From NCBI GenBank assembly GCA_034439475.1, contig JAWXAN010000039.1, positions 1 to 34,756 on the forward strand: DNA of 34,756 bases. Reading direction: 5' to 3'. The position numbers were made by a program, and so were the translations under genes. The notes beneath the pieces were generated by a model. It was given only the letters and a program-made list of their open reading frames with translations, was not told the origin of the DNA and searched no databases. This document shows, one piece after another, positions 1 to 7,028 of this stretch; positions within the stretch are counted from its first letter, which is position 1, and each line of letters opens with the position of its first letter. The stretch is from Candidatus Zixiibacteriota bacterium (GTDB taxonomy: Bacteria > Zixibacteria > MSB-5A5 > GN15 > FEB-12).

Positions 1-286
1 GCAGACCGAGCTCGGTCTGCCGCAAACACCGTTCGCTGATGCCTATGCCAGCAAGCTGAATGTGGCCGATGGAACCTATAATCCGGCTGAGAGAGACGCT
101 GATATTGAAAGCTTACCGACTGGTGAAAGCCAATCGACACCACAATCAGGTGGCCGAAGGATTACGCTTCACCGAACAGGCGAAAATGCCGACTTTTCAG
201 CTGAATCCGAAAGTAACGAGATTTCTGACGAGCAAGTGGACGAAATCGTGCCAGACCTTGAGCTTGACGAAAAGACCCATCAATAG
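1..286 (+). CDS. C-terminal part of an unidentified acidic-tailed protein (5' cut by window)
   Basis: The reading frame that starts at base 2 is open from the window edge to the TAG/TAA-delimited end at 286, giving about 94 residues. The visible part is low in hydrophobic residues and becomes strongly acidic and Ser/Gln-rich toward the C-terminus (for example ISDEQVDEIVPDLELDEK), as in a disordered tail. No catalytic motif can be seen. It is followed 40 bases later by an RluB-type gene on the same strand. In many bacteria scpB precedes rluB, so this could be the extended tail of ScpB, but the residues visible here do not match the usual ScpB ending, so that is only a context guess. An overlapping frame (60-296) is shorter, lacks an open upstream extension and is probably a shadow. 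Confidence 0.5.
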   Translation, partial: QTELGLPQTPFADAYASKLNVADGTYNPAERDADIESLPTGESQSTPQSGGRRITLHRTGENADFSAESESNEISDEQVDEIVPDLELDEKTHQ

Positions 287-326
287 TATATTCTAATCAT
301 AAACATTTCTTTGGAGAGGTCGCTTG

Positions 327-1046
327 ATGAGAATCAATAAATATCTCTCTCTGTGCGGTGTGACCTCGCGTCGAGGCGCAGAGGCTCTCATTGCCGAGAA
401 GCGCGTCACCGTCAATGATATAACTATCGACAAAGTAGGCGTGATCATAGACGAAGCGACTGATGTCGTCAAAGTCGATGGCACAGCCATTAGTCCGGTC
501 GATGAAAAAATCTACGTTGTTTTGCATAAACCGCGCATGGTTATGACGACCCTCCGCGATCCATTCAAACGACGCACGGTGCTTCATTTTTTACGCCGGC
601 TTCGTCAGCGGGTCTATCCCGTCGGACGGCTTGATTATGATACTGAAGGCGTTCTGTTACTGACCAACGACGGCGATCTGACCTATCGTTTGGCTCACCC
701 CAAATACGAAGTTCCAAAAATATACGAGGCAAAAGTTCTCGGCACTTTTTCGCGCGAAGCCGCGGCGCAAATCGAAGCCGGTATCAAGCTTGATGACGGC
801 GCGATAGGCCATGCGAAAGTGAATGTGCTTGGGTTTGCCGGAAGATTCTCGCGTGTGCGATTGGTCTTGACTGAAGGGCGCAAGCGTGAGGTGAAGCAGT
901 TGTGCAAGAAGGTTGGTTTTCCGGTTGAGCATCTGGTACGGGTTGAATTTGCGGGAATTAATTTGAAAAACCTCAAACCGGGCGAATGGCGTTTTCTGAG
1001 TCCTACGGAGCTGGACAGATTGAAGACGATGGTGGAGTTGAATTAG
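327..1046 (+). CDS. rluB: RluB/RsuA-family 23S rRNA pseudouridine synthase
   Basis: A pseudouridine synthase of the RsuA/RluB/RluE/RluF family, which isomerises a specific uridine in rRNA. Residues 1-60 form the S4 RNA-binding domain (MRINKYLSLCGVTSRRGAE, the typical family opening). The catalytic domain follows, with the GRLDYDTEGVLLLTNDGDL motif that carries the catalytic Asp, and a C-terminal basic motif (LTEGRKREVKQLCKKVG). The length of 239 residues is normal. I chose ATG 327 because a GGAGAGG ribosome binding site lies 7 bases upstream; a TTG at 324 is in frame but less likely. The exact target (U2605 in E. coli for RluB) is assumed from the family. No terminator is evident; repeat-rich DNA follows. 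Confidence 0.92.
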   Translation: MRINKYLSLCGVTSRRGAEALIAEKRVTVNDITIDKVGVIIDEATDVVKVDGTAISPVDEKIYVVLHKPRMVMTTLRDPFKRRTVLHFLRRLRQRVYPVGRLDYDTEGVLLLTNDGDLTYRLAHPKYEVPKIYEAKVLGTFSREAAAQIEAGIKLDDGAIGHAKVNVLGFAGRFSRVRLVLTEGRKREVKQLCKKVGFPVEHLVRVEFAGINLKNLKPGEWRFLSPTELDRLKTMVELN

Positions 1047-1084
1047 CGGGGGGGGCTATGCAGATTTTTGATGCCCTATTAAGT

Positions 1085-1138
1085 GTCATTCCAGTCCGCC
1101 ACGCCTGCCCGCTGTGGCGGGGCGGAGAATCCATCTTC
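1085..1138 (+). repeat. 54-bp dispersed repeat, copy 1
   Basis: Identical over 54 bases to 1280-1333. It contains CCGCC...GGCGG arms able to form a hairpin around a GC-rich loop. Partial relatives with the GCCTGCCCGCTGTGG core lie near 11189, 19940 and 20210. Confidence 0.85.
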
Positions 1139-1207
1139 TCGACATCTGTAACACTAAACGAATATAAGACGTCAGGACCCAAGGGTCACTGACCTACTAA
1201 TATCGGA

Positions 1208-1234
1208 GTGTCAGGCTGGGCTGCCCGACACCAC
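1208..1234. repeat. Imperfect GTGTCAGGC/GCCCGACAC hairpin
   Basis: The arms pair over 9 positions with one mismatch. It belongs to the same family as the hairpins at 1625-1648 and 28446-28509. Confidence 0.6.
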
Positions 1235-1279
1235 GAAGAACGAAATGCTCTAACAAAACCATTCCAGTCCGCCAACAAT

Positions 1280-1333
1280 GTCATTCCAGTCCGCCACGCC
1301 TGCCCGCTGTGGCGGGGCGGAGAATCCATCTTC
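1280..1333 (+). repeat. 54-bp dispersed repeat, copy 2
   Basis: Identical to 1085-1138. A truncated third start (CATTCCAGTCCGCC) lies just upstream at about 1260, which suggests tandem insertion or recombination. Confidence 0.85.
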
Positions 1334-1375
1334 ATCTTCGTGCGGGACGTCCCTGGCCTGCACCAATATAAAGAT

Positions 1376-1401
1376 CACACCGTCCGCCACGGCGGAGTGT
1401 G
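1376..1401 (+). repeat. REP-like hairpin, CACAC/GTGTG family
   Basis: Outer arms CACAC and GTGTG enclose inner arms TCCGCC and GGCGGA. It is preceded by AATATAAAGAT and followed by GTACAAG, flanks shared by the other copies. Confidence 0.75.
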
Positions 1402-1435
1402 GTACAAGAAAATATAGCAGACATACCCACCCCGT

Positions 1436-1500
1436 CATTGCGAGCCCCGATTCTGAGAGGGGCCCTCCACGGCGGGCAGGCGTGGCAATCTCATATTCTC
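1436..1500 (+). repeat. CATTGCGAG..GGCAATCTC repeat with internal insert
   Basis: The copy carries about 18 extra bases (CCCTCCACGGCGGGCAGG) between GGGG and CGTGGC relative to the compact copies at 5099 and 20963. Confidence 0.75.
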
Positions 1501-1624
1501 TTGACCCCGGTGAGCAACCGGGACGTCCCACACGAATATCAACACTGGTTACTCCGTCAGCGGAGTATGTCATTTTGAACGGGCGGGTGACAATGTGCAG
1601 GCGCGCTGGAAGATGAAGAAAAGA

Positions 1625-1648
1625 CTGTCAGGCGGGGGCGCCTGACAG
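1625..1648. repeat. CTGTCAGGCG/CGCCTGACAG hairpin
   Basis: Perfect 10-bp stem with a GGGG loop, 18 bases upstream of a promoter-like sequence. There is no T-run, so it is more likely a dispersed repeat than a terminator. Confidence 0.7.
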
Positions 1649-1665
1649 CACAGTATTATTCAAAT

Positions 1666-1693
1666 TTGACTTGATTTTTTGAAATCCTATTAT
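1666..1693 (+). promoter_or_regulatory. Candidate sigma70-type promoter for the dockerin-type gene
   Basis: TTGACT at 1666-1671 and TATTAT at 1688-1693 are separated by 16 bases in an AT-rich stretch. The start of transcription would be near 1700, giving a leader of about 100 nt before ATG 1801. Prediction by eye only. Confidence 0.5.
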
Positions 1694-1787
1694 ATATTTT
1701 GTTGTAACAACAAGCTCCTTAAGACTGTTAGTCAACGTTGAGAGAAGTGGTTTCGATCATCAATATGTATTTGGACACTCATTTTTC

Positions 1788-1796
1788 GAGGAGGAG
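1788..1796 (+). promoter_or_regulatory. Ribosome binding site deciding the dockerin-type gene start
   Basis: GAGGAGGAG lies 4 bases before ATG 1801. The longer in-frame starts at 1738 (TTG) and 1765 (ATG) have no comparable site and would put extra polar residues before the signal peptide. Confidence 0.75.
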
Positions 1797-1800
1797 TCGG

Positions 1801-4176
1801 ATGTATCAAAGTTCACGCACAAAAACTTGCTTCAGTCGGCCAACGTCTGGTCCCAAACCATTTGGTGCGTTCGCTCTTTTAATTTTGGTAATCGCTTTGC
1901 TCTGCTTCTCTGCTGACGATCTACATGCACAAAGCTGCTGTACAGTCCGAGGTAATGTTGACTGCAGTCCGGATGGGGTAATAGATATCAGCGATCTGTC
2001 GGCTCTGATCGATTACCTGTTTATTTCGCTCGCGCCGACCTGTTGCGATTCGGCAGGTAACCTCGACGGTAGCCCCGATGGTGTAATTGATATCTCCGAT
2101 TTGTCGGTTTTGATCGATTACATGTTTATTACGTATGAGTCACCGGCCCCTTGCGAAGACGGCAATATGCTGTCCGCCGAAGCGCGTATGGCGGTGGTCG
2201 ACGACGTTACCCATCTGCTTGATTCGCTCACCAGCGATCCCAATGTATACATAAAAATCCGAGATTTTCTGAATAGCAGGCCCGAGATTGATAGCGCTGG
2301 TATAGTCTATAGTCCTTCCACAGTCTGGGCTCTCTTTGTTGACAGTGTTTTGCTCTTGGTGACGAACAATCGTCCCCCTTCAAGTGGATTGCCGACTGAA
2401 GCACGAGAGGACGAAATAATTGTCCCATATGAGTCCCGAAGTCGGCCACTGGATAATGATCCCTACCCGATTAAGAGAGAAGTCGGCCATCCCAGGCCGC
2501 CAATTGTCAACAGCGGGCTCCCCGCCTCTCTGCAAGCTCGATTGCTAAATACGCTCGGGAATAATTTATTTAGTCCAGTAACTCAGACACTCGCCAATTG
2601 GTTAAACGCCGGTGGATACGTGGCAACTACACCCGACGAAACTGTTGAAGCCCTGAGGACGGTCGGCGGTGATGGCGTCTTCTTTTATAGCACACATGGT
2701 GGCGCAGGCTACTTTAGTCTCGATTCAGCGGATATGGCTTATGCGCTCTGGACAAGTACCATTTCCACCAGGGCAAATCTCCCAAATTATATCACTGACC
2801 TCAAGCACAAGCGACTTGCGATTCAAGTTGGGCCCTTCGATATCATGCCAAATGGGGACACGATTGTTCAAGCCCACTATGGAATTACCTCAAAATTTGT
2901 GGACCACTACTGGGGTAATTTCGCCGCAAACTCAATGGTCTATATTGACGCGTGTGGAAGCGATGGTCCTTTTGCCCAACCGATGAAGCAAGCAATGCTT
3001 GCGAAGAATGCCGGAGTGTATTTCGGCTGGTCTTATAGCGTTTTTTCCGATGCCAGCAATCTTGTAGCTCAGTTTATGATTGATCGCCTGTTGGGAGCAA
3101 ATCTCTACCAATCTTATAAAGAGTCCCCCCCACAGAGACCATTTGATATGGTCTCCATTTATGGAGACCTCCAGTCGAGAAATCTACATGCGCACCCAAC
3201 CACTGATTCGCTTGTGGCTCCTGGCAAGAAAACTGTCTTCCAATATACTGCTGGCACTGGTGATTTCGGCATCCTCTCTCCAAGCATCAGGTATATGGCC
3301 GTCGTTGAGCACTTCGATACCCTCTATATTACCGGTTTCTTCGGTAGTGACCCCGGATCCAAAGGGCGTGTGATTGTGGGCGGGACCGAACTGCCTATCT
3401 ACTCCTGGGAGCCGGGCATGATTTTCGCATTTATTCCCAACACCGGAGTAGGTTCGGTTGGGCCGGTGACAGTCGAGATCGATGGACTCACCGGACCATC
3501 ATCCAGCACTAAGCGCAAAAGCAACGTTGTCAATCTCACCGAATGGCATGGCCTCTTTACATATAAAGCAGACGATTTTGGGTCGCTCCTTGGGAAAATT
3601 GTCATCGATGCTCATTTCCGGGCTGATGTCCATTCTTTCCGAGATTTTCCGCACACGACACCGGGTTACTATTCTGTCGTCTTTCCGGCGATGGATGACT
3701 CGTACGGAACCGCGAGCGTAAGCGGTGGAGCGTCGTACATCAATAATGACAATGATCCGCCCGACACGACGACATGGACATGGTTTGGCTCACAGCCTCT
3801 CGTGAGTCTCTGGGAGCAGGACCCGACAGGGTTTCTGATGACCGGGTTTATTGTCCAAAACCCCCGCAAACTTCATCTCCGGCTAGCCGCCGCTAAGAAT
3901 GGGGGGCTGAAAGAGAAGATAATTTACACGCCTGGTGGGAGTGAAATCATTAACGACCTCACAATCGGTATTCCCTTTGAACTCTATGATTTCTTCACAG
4001 GCTTGTTCTATATAGACATGAACAATGTCTGGGATATTCTGGGGAACCAGCGGACGTATTTTAGGTGCTGTTCTCGTGATCCGAACAATCCAGACGCCTT
4101 ACCAGATGTTCTGCATAGTTTGTCCTGGCCGACGATACCGGCATCGTGGGCGCCGGACACCAGCGCCGCGCAGTGA
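1801..4176 (+). CDS. Secreted dockerin-type protein with clan CD-like His/Cys pair and IPT-like domain
   Basis: A 791-residue exported protein of unknown function. Residues 1-43 form a signal peptide (hydrophobic core FGAFALLILVIALLCF, probable cut after LHA). Residues 46-118 hold two dockerin-like calcium-binding repeats (GNVDCSPDGVIDISDLSALI and GNLDGSPDGVIDISDLSVLI), each followed by Cys. The middle contains YSTHGG (His299) and, 86 residues later, YIDACGS (Cys385) followed by a hydrophobic strand and GWSYSV; this spacing of a His-Gly and an Ala-Cys after hydrophobic strands is what caspase/gingipain-type (clan CD) cysteine peptidases show. Residues about 500-580 (LYITGFFGSD..VGPVTVEIDG) resemble an IPT/TIG immunoglobulin-like fold. 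The dockerin pair may anchor or dimerise the protein at the cell surface. The peptidase assignment is an inference from two short motifs. It stands alone between repeat arrays. Confidence 0.75.
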   Translation: MYQSSRTKTCFSRPTSGPKPFGAFALLILVIALLCFSADDLHAQSCCTVRGNVDCSPDGVIDISDLSALIDYLFISLAPTCCDSAGNLDGSPDGVIDISDLSVLIDYMFITYESPAPCEDGNMLSAEARMAVVDDVTHLLDSLTSDPNVYIKIRDFLNSRPEIDSAGIVYSPSTVWALFVDSVLLLVTNNRPPSSGLPTEAREDEIIVPYESRSRPLDNDPYPIKREVGHPRPPIVNSGLPASLQARLLNTLGNNLFSPVTQTLANWLNAGGYVATTPDETVEALRTVGGDGVFFYSTHGGAGYFSLDSADMAYALWTSTISTRANLPNYITDLKHKRLAIQVGPFDIMPNGDTIVQAHYGITSKFVDHYWGNFAANSMVYIDACGSDGPFAQPMKQAMLAKNAGVYFGWSYSVFSDASNLVAQFMIDRLLGANLYQSYKESPPQRPFDMVSIYGDLQSRNLHAHPTTDSLVAPGKKTVFQYTAGTGDFGILSPSIRYMAVVEHFDTLYITGFFGSDPGSKGRVIVGGTELPIYSWEPGMIFAFIPNTGVGSVGPVTVEIDGLTGPSSSTKRKSNVVNLTEWHGLFTYKADDFGSLLGKIVIDAHFRADVHSFRDFPHTTPGYYSVVFPAMDDSYGTASVSGGASYINNDNDPPDTTTWTWFGSQPLVSLWEQDPTGFLMTGFIVQNPRKLHLRLAAAKNGGLKEKIIYTPGGSEIINDLTIGIPFELYDFFTGLFYIDMNNVWDILGNQRTYFRCCSRDPNNPDALPDVLHSLSWPTIPASWAPDTSAAQ

Positions 4177-4310
4177 AATTGTCTTGCTCTCCTTTGTGAG
4201 ATTCCGTGGCTGGTGTACGTCCCGCCACGGCGGACTTGAAAGCCCCGTGCACCAGTCTGTCCTTACGACTTTGTATGGGACGTCCCTGTCACGCACCAAT
4301 ATAAAGATCA

Positions 4311-4334
4311 CACACTCCGCCGCGGCGGAGTGTG
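4311..4334. repeat. Perfect 24-bp palindrome of the CACAC/GTGTG REP family
   Basis: CACACTCCGCCG followed directly by its reverse complement. It is the most symmetrical copy of the family and lies about 150 bases upstream of the REP-associated transposase remnant. Confidence 0.85.
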
Positions 4335-4367
4335 GTACAAGAATTAATGTAGGCACTCATACCCCGT

Positions 4368-4408
4368 CATTGCGGGCCCCGATTCTGAGAGGGGCGTGGC
4401 AATCTCAA
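4368..4408 (+). repeat. CATTGCGGG..GGCAATCTC repeat
   Basis: Compact copy with GCCCC and GGGGC arms around GATTCTGAGA. Confidence 0.75.
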
Positions 4409-4482
4409 ATTTCTTCGTCTTGTAGCGCGGGTCCGTTTCGGCCCCGCGAGTCTGACATTCAATCTTTTATCGGTAACTGATT

Positions 4483-4986
4483 ATGCCTGGTCTTCGTCGC
4501 TATGAAATTGTGGGGCGAACATTCTTTGTGACTTCCGTTACTTTCAATAGATTACCTGTCCTTGAGGGCAATGAAAAAATGCTACTGGACACATTTCACA
4601 ATATCACAAATCGCTATTCGTATGACCTCATTGCATGGGTAATCATGCCGAATCACTTTCACCTCATTCTACACACAGACAATGTCTCCTTGTCACTTAT
4701 TCTTCAAAGGATAAAATCATCGTTCTCACTTACGTATAATTCCGTCAACAATCGAAAAAACCGATCAATTTGGTAGTCGCGGTTCTGGGATAGAGTTGTC
4801 AGGTCTGAAAGTGAGTTGAACAGGTACATCGATTATGTGCATTATAATCCCGTTTCCGAGGGTTTGGTTGACGCACCGGGAGAGTATGAATGGTCCTCAT
4901 TCCAACGGTATTTTGAGGAAGGACAGTATACTTCGGATTGGGGAGTGCGAGAAAGATTAGAATTCCCCGGCGATTTTGGGGAATGA
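4483..4986 (+). pseudogene. REP-associated tyrosine transposase (RAYT, Y1_Tnp), interrupted by an amber codon
   Basis: A transposase of the IS200/RAYT class (HUH single-strand nuclease) that is linked in other bacteria to movement of REP palindromes. The first 97 codons give the typical opening (PGLRRYEIVGRTFFVTSVTF) and the HUH motif in MPNHFHLIL. Translation stops at TAG 4774-4776 after SIW. The same frame then continues for 69 more codons without a stop (SRFWDRVVRSESELNRYIDY, then VHYNPVSEGLV..YEWSSFQRYF), ending at TGA 4984. Relatives have Trp-Gln just before RFWD, so the TAG most simply comes from CAG by one base change. The C-terminal part contains the conserved Tyr in the YIDYVHYNP segment, so the truncated product should be inactive. 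There is no other damage, which suggests a recent mutation or a sequencing error. Hairpins of the likely substrate family lie on both sides. Confidence 0.85.
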
Positions 4987-5098
4987 AGACCCGCGGGGCC
5001 GAAGCGGACCCGCGCTACAGGGGAACTATAGTTGCTGGTGTACGTCTCGCCACGGCGGAGTGTGGTACAGGAAAATATAGCAGACATACCCACCCCGT

Positions 5099-5145
5099 CA
5101 TTGCGAGCCCCGATTCTGAGAGGGGCGTGGCAATCTCATATTCTC
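5099..5145 (+). repeat. CATTGCGAG..GGCAATCTC repeat, compact form
   Basis: GCCCC/GGGGC arms around GATTCTGAGA, then GTGGCAATCTCATATTCTC. It is preceded by the same GAAAATATAGCAGACATACC flank as the 1436 copy, so the two were duplicated together with their neighbours. Confidence 0.75.
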
Positions 5146-5158
5146 CGTATTCCTGTAC

Positions 5159-5188
5159 CACACTCCCGACATTCGTTGGGACGGTGTG
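5159..5188 (-). repeat. REP-like hairpin, CACAC/GTGTG family, inverted
   Basis: On the minus strand it reads CACACCGTCCCAACGAATGT then CGGGAGTGTG, with arms of the TCCCGAC type rather than the TCCGCC type. One arm base is changed relative to the 10520 and 20902 copies. Confidence 0.75.
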
Positions 5189-5313
5189 ATCTTTTCTTTC
5201 CCCTCTTCCTCTGGGTGGGGGTATATTCATGAGGAATACAGAATCACTGAACCGTTCGCCTGCGGCGAACCACGGCGGAATCGCTACAAGACCAAGAGAC
5301 CCGCTGCATGCTT

Positions 5314-6003
5314 TCACAACCCCAAGAAATTCTTCAGCAGTTTGTCGTTCAGACTTTGGTATCTTGCCGCGTTTGTTTCGAATTCCGCTATTACGCTTTG
5401 GGGAGATTTATTGACATCGGCTAAATCGTTTGGCGATGTCCGGCACATATCTGGTATTTCATCATATCTCGAATCGAGATGGAACTGGATACCCACTGCG
5501 TTTCGCTTTCGAAAAGCTTGGTTTTTGCACTCGGCGCCTTCGCACAGAAGCGACGAGCCGAAAGGAAGTTTGAATGCCTCGCCGTGCCACTGAAAAACCG
5601 GAAACTCCGGATCAAAACCTGCAAAGAGCGGATCAGACAAGCCCGCTTCGGTCAGACGCACCGTCGAGGCTCCAATCTCTTTTGAGGTGTGCGGCACTAC
5701 GGCCGCGCCCAAAACTTTCGCCAGCAATTGCGAGCCGTAACATATGCCGAGATACGGAATATCAGCCCTGATGGCTTCGGCAGTGAAACGATAGATCTCT
5801 TTGGTGAACTCCTGCTTTTGCGCGTCGTTAGCAGAAAAGGGCGCTCCGAGGGTGACGACTGCGCGGATTTCGTTTATTGGCGGCAGTTTCTCGACAGCGT
5901 AGGATTGGATTTGTTTGTATGGAATTGATTCCCGTGTGAAAAAGTCAGAGATTGCGCCTCCTTTTTCGACATCGACATTTTGGATGATGAGGATAGGTTT
6001 CAT
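5314..6003 (-). CDS. Class I glutamine amidotransferase-like protein
   Basis: A stand-alone 229-residue class I glutamine amidotransferase (GuaA-N/GATase1 fold), expected to release ammonia from glutamine for a partner enzyme or to act on a related gamma-glutamyl substrate. The nucleophile elbow is GICYGSQ (Cys88). FQWHGEAF at 137-144 is typical of the stand-alone subgroup. The second catalytic element is GIQFHLD: His175 is present, but the third triad residue, normally Glu in FHxE, is Asp177. Function may be retained or altered. No clear ribosome binding site precedes ATG 6003; a TATTAT hexamer lies 7 bases upstream, compatible with a leaderless transcript. It is divergent from the RLAN/ATP-grasp cluster 371 bases away, which makes a functional link possible but unproven. 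The real acceptor enzyme is unknown. Confidence 0.8.
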   Translation of the reverse strand: MKPILIIQNVDVEKGGAISDFFTRESIPYKQIQSYAVEKLPPINEIRAVVTLGAPFSANDAQKQEFTKEIYRFTAEAIRADIPYLGICYGSQLLAKVLGAAVVPHTSKEIGASTVRLTEAGLSDPLFAGFDPEFPVFQWHGEAFKLPFGSSLLCEGAECKNQAFRKRNAVGIQFHLDSRYDEIPDMCRTSPNDLADVNKSPQSVIAEFETNAARYQSLNDKLLKNFLGL

Positions 6004-6374
6004 GGCGTGTATAATACAGACTTGGGTTTCAGTTTCCTATAGTGTCGGGCAGGGTAACCGATACCACGGAAAATGCGCCCGCCTCCGCGGCGTCCCGCGC
6101 GAAGAAATTCTAACCGTACTTACAGCTTCGCCACCTCTTTTTCTCGCCTACCCCTTGACATTTGGTGTAAATTCGTTTAGTTGAACCAACTAATGAGAAA
6201 ACTGGTTTTACACACCACGGTGTTGACACAAAAAGACGGACACAAAAGTTTAGACGTGGATAGGCGACGGAAGATTGCCGCCGACCGGCAACAAGATAGT
6301 TCCGGACGGAGTAGTCTGCTTGCACACCCGCCTGTCAATGGCAACAATCCAGCATCACGGGGGATATCTCTGCC
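6004..6374. other. Divergent intergenic region with possible promoters
   Basis: No gene and no member of the window's repeat families was found. Two TTGACA hexamers occur on the plus strand (6155-6160 and 6223-6228). Neither has a good -10 at the ideal distance, so no promoter is called. The region must hold the control of the amidotransferase gene to the left and the RLAN gene to the right. Confidence 0.4.
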
Positions 6375-7028
6375 GTGGCGCTAGCCCGTCTCAAAAAACC
6401 ACTTCTGCCCGACCGGGGCGTAACCCACGATTACATGGCCTATTTCAGTCGCGAAGACTGTTATGTCAACCTTCGCGGAGATTACTATTATCTCGGCCCG
6501 GGCTACTATGCCTCGCAGGATTGGGAATACGACAAAAAACGGGTCCACCCCACCTGCAAAGAATCTCTCGATGGCTATATTGTCCCGCTCTTTTTGGAAA
6601 AAATTAAATTGGTCGGACTGCCGATACCGGACTACTATATCACCAACGGCTATTTTGAGCCGCCGGTTATTGTCGATTCGCTCAATCCCTTCATGACCCG
6701 CCAGAGTATCGTCACCAAACAGGGACAACAAACGCGGGTGGCAAAGTCGATGTCCCGCAACTATACCTATGCTATCTCCTGCCAGGAACTTCCGCCCGGT
6801 GCGCGGGTCGGTTATTTTCGGTGCATTCTCGGCGAATGTCTGACTCCGCGCTACCGCCACCTTGCCGGGGCTGTTTGGCGGGTGTTTCGATTGCCGCTTG
6901 CGCTGGTGCGGGTCATTGTCCTCAAGGACGGCACGATACTTTTGAGCGCCCTCCAACCCCTGACCTACGGCAAACTTAACAAGCGAGAAAAAGAAATTAT
7001 CGACAGGCTGGTCTCATGGCGAATATAG
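6375..7028 (+). CDS. RLAN-domain protein (RimK-like ATP-grasp N-terminal domain, as a separate gene)
   Basis: This 217-residue protein matches the RLAN module that normally precedes the ATP-grasp domain in one polypeptide of RimK-like ligases. Recognisable stretches are CYVNLRGDYYYLGPGYYASQ near residues 30-50 (the family's INL..YxxxGYY pattern) and FRLPLALVRVIVLKDG..LSALQPLTYGKLNKRE at the C-terminus (the PLLRV..I.PL..L pattern). It probably helps recognise or hold the substrate of the ligase; no catalytic role is established. The start is GTG 6375 with GGGGGA about 10 bases upstream; the frame is closed by a stop at 6312, and ATG 6435 is a shorter alternative. It overlaps the next gene by 13 bases in another frame, so the two are translationally coupled. 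Having RLAN as its own gene is less usual than the fusion. Confidence 0.72.
   Translation: MALARLKKPLLPDRGVTHDYMAYFSREDCYVNLRGDYYYLGPGYYASQDWEYDKKRVHPTCKESLDGYIVPLFLEKIKLVGLPIPDYYITNGYFEPPVIVDSLNPFMTRQSIVTKQGQQTRVAKSMSRNYTYAISCQELPPGARVGYFRCILGECLTPRYRHLAGAVWRVFRLPLALVRVIVLKDGTILLSALQPLTYGKLNKREKEIIDRLVSWRI

Larger units (their letters stand above)
1047..1665. repeat. Gene-free repeat-rich intergenic region A
   Basis: No credible gene is present; the short open frames here read through repeats. The stretch contains two identical 54-base copies of a 'GTCATTCCAGTCCGCC' element (1085-1138 and 1280-1333), an imperfect GTGTC..GACAC hairpin (1208-1234), a CACAC/GTGTG hairpin (1376-1401), a CATTGCGAG..GGCAATCTC element (1436-1500) and a 10-bp-stem hairpin with a 4-base loop (1625-1648). 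The same families recur in other gaps of this window. Confidence 0.8.
4177..4482. repeat. Repeat-rich gap B before the transposase remnant
   Basis: It holds no gene. From about 4277 it repeats the 1346-1380 sequence GGGACGTCCCTG..CACCAATATAAAGATCACAC, then a perfect palindrome (4311-4334) and a CATTGCGGG..GGCAATCTC copy (4368-4408). Confidence 0.75.
4987..5313. repeat. Repeat-rich gap C after the transposase remnant
   Basis: No gene is seen. It contains a half REP copy near 5041-5070 (CGCCACGGCGGAGTGTGGTAC), a CATTGCGAG..GGCAATCTC copy and an inverted CACAC/GTGTG hairpin. The half copy and the inverted hairpin face each other, as in composite BIME-like arrangements. Confidence 0.75.

Noticed and set aside
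60-296. 78-residue alternative frame at the left edge
   Set aside because: Its frame is closed upstream at base 57-59, while the frame ending at 286 is open to the window edge and has an acidic, natural composition.
1085-1333. CRISPR array
   Set aside because: The two 54-base copies are not evenly spaced with short spacers, they are themselves palindromic, and there is no cas gene.
1047-1665. Protein-coding genes in the repeat gaps (1047-1665, 10410-11275, 19645-20296)
   Set aside because: The open frames follow repeats in several frames, have no ribosome binding sites, and copies at other sites encode different frames.
4774-4776. Amber codon read as an amino acid (code change)
   Set aside because: Several other genes in the window, such as rluB, gmhA and the RNA methyltransferase gene, end properly in TAG.
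6381-6956. 191-residue minus-strand frame opposite the RLAN gene
   Set aside because: It is fully antisense to a gene with recognisable family patterns and lacks any of its own.
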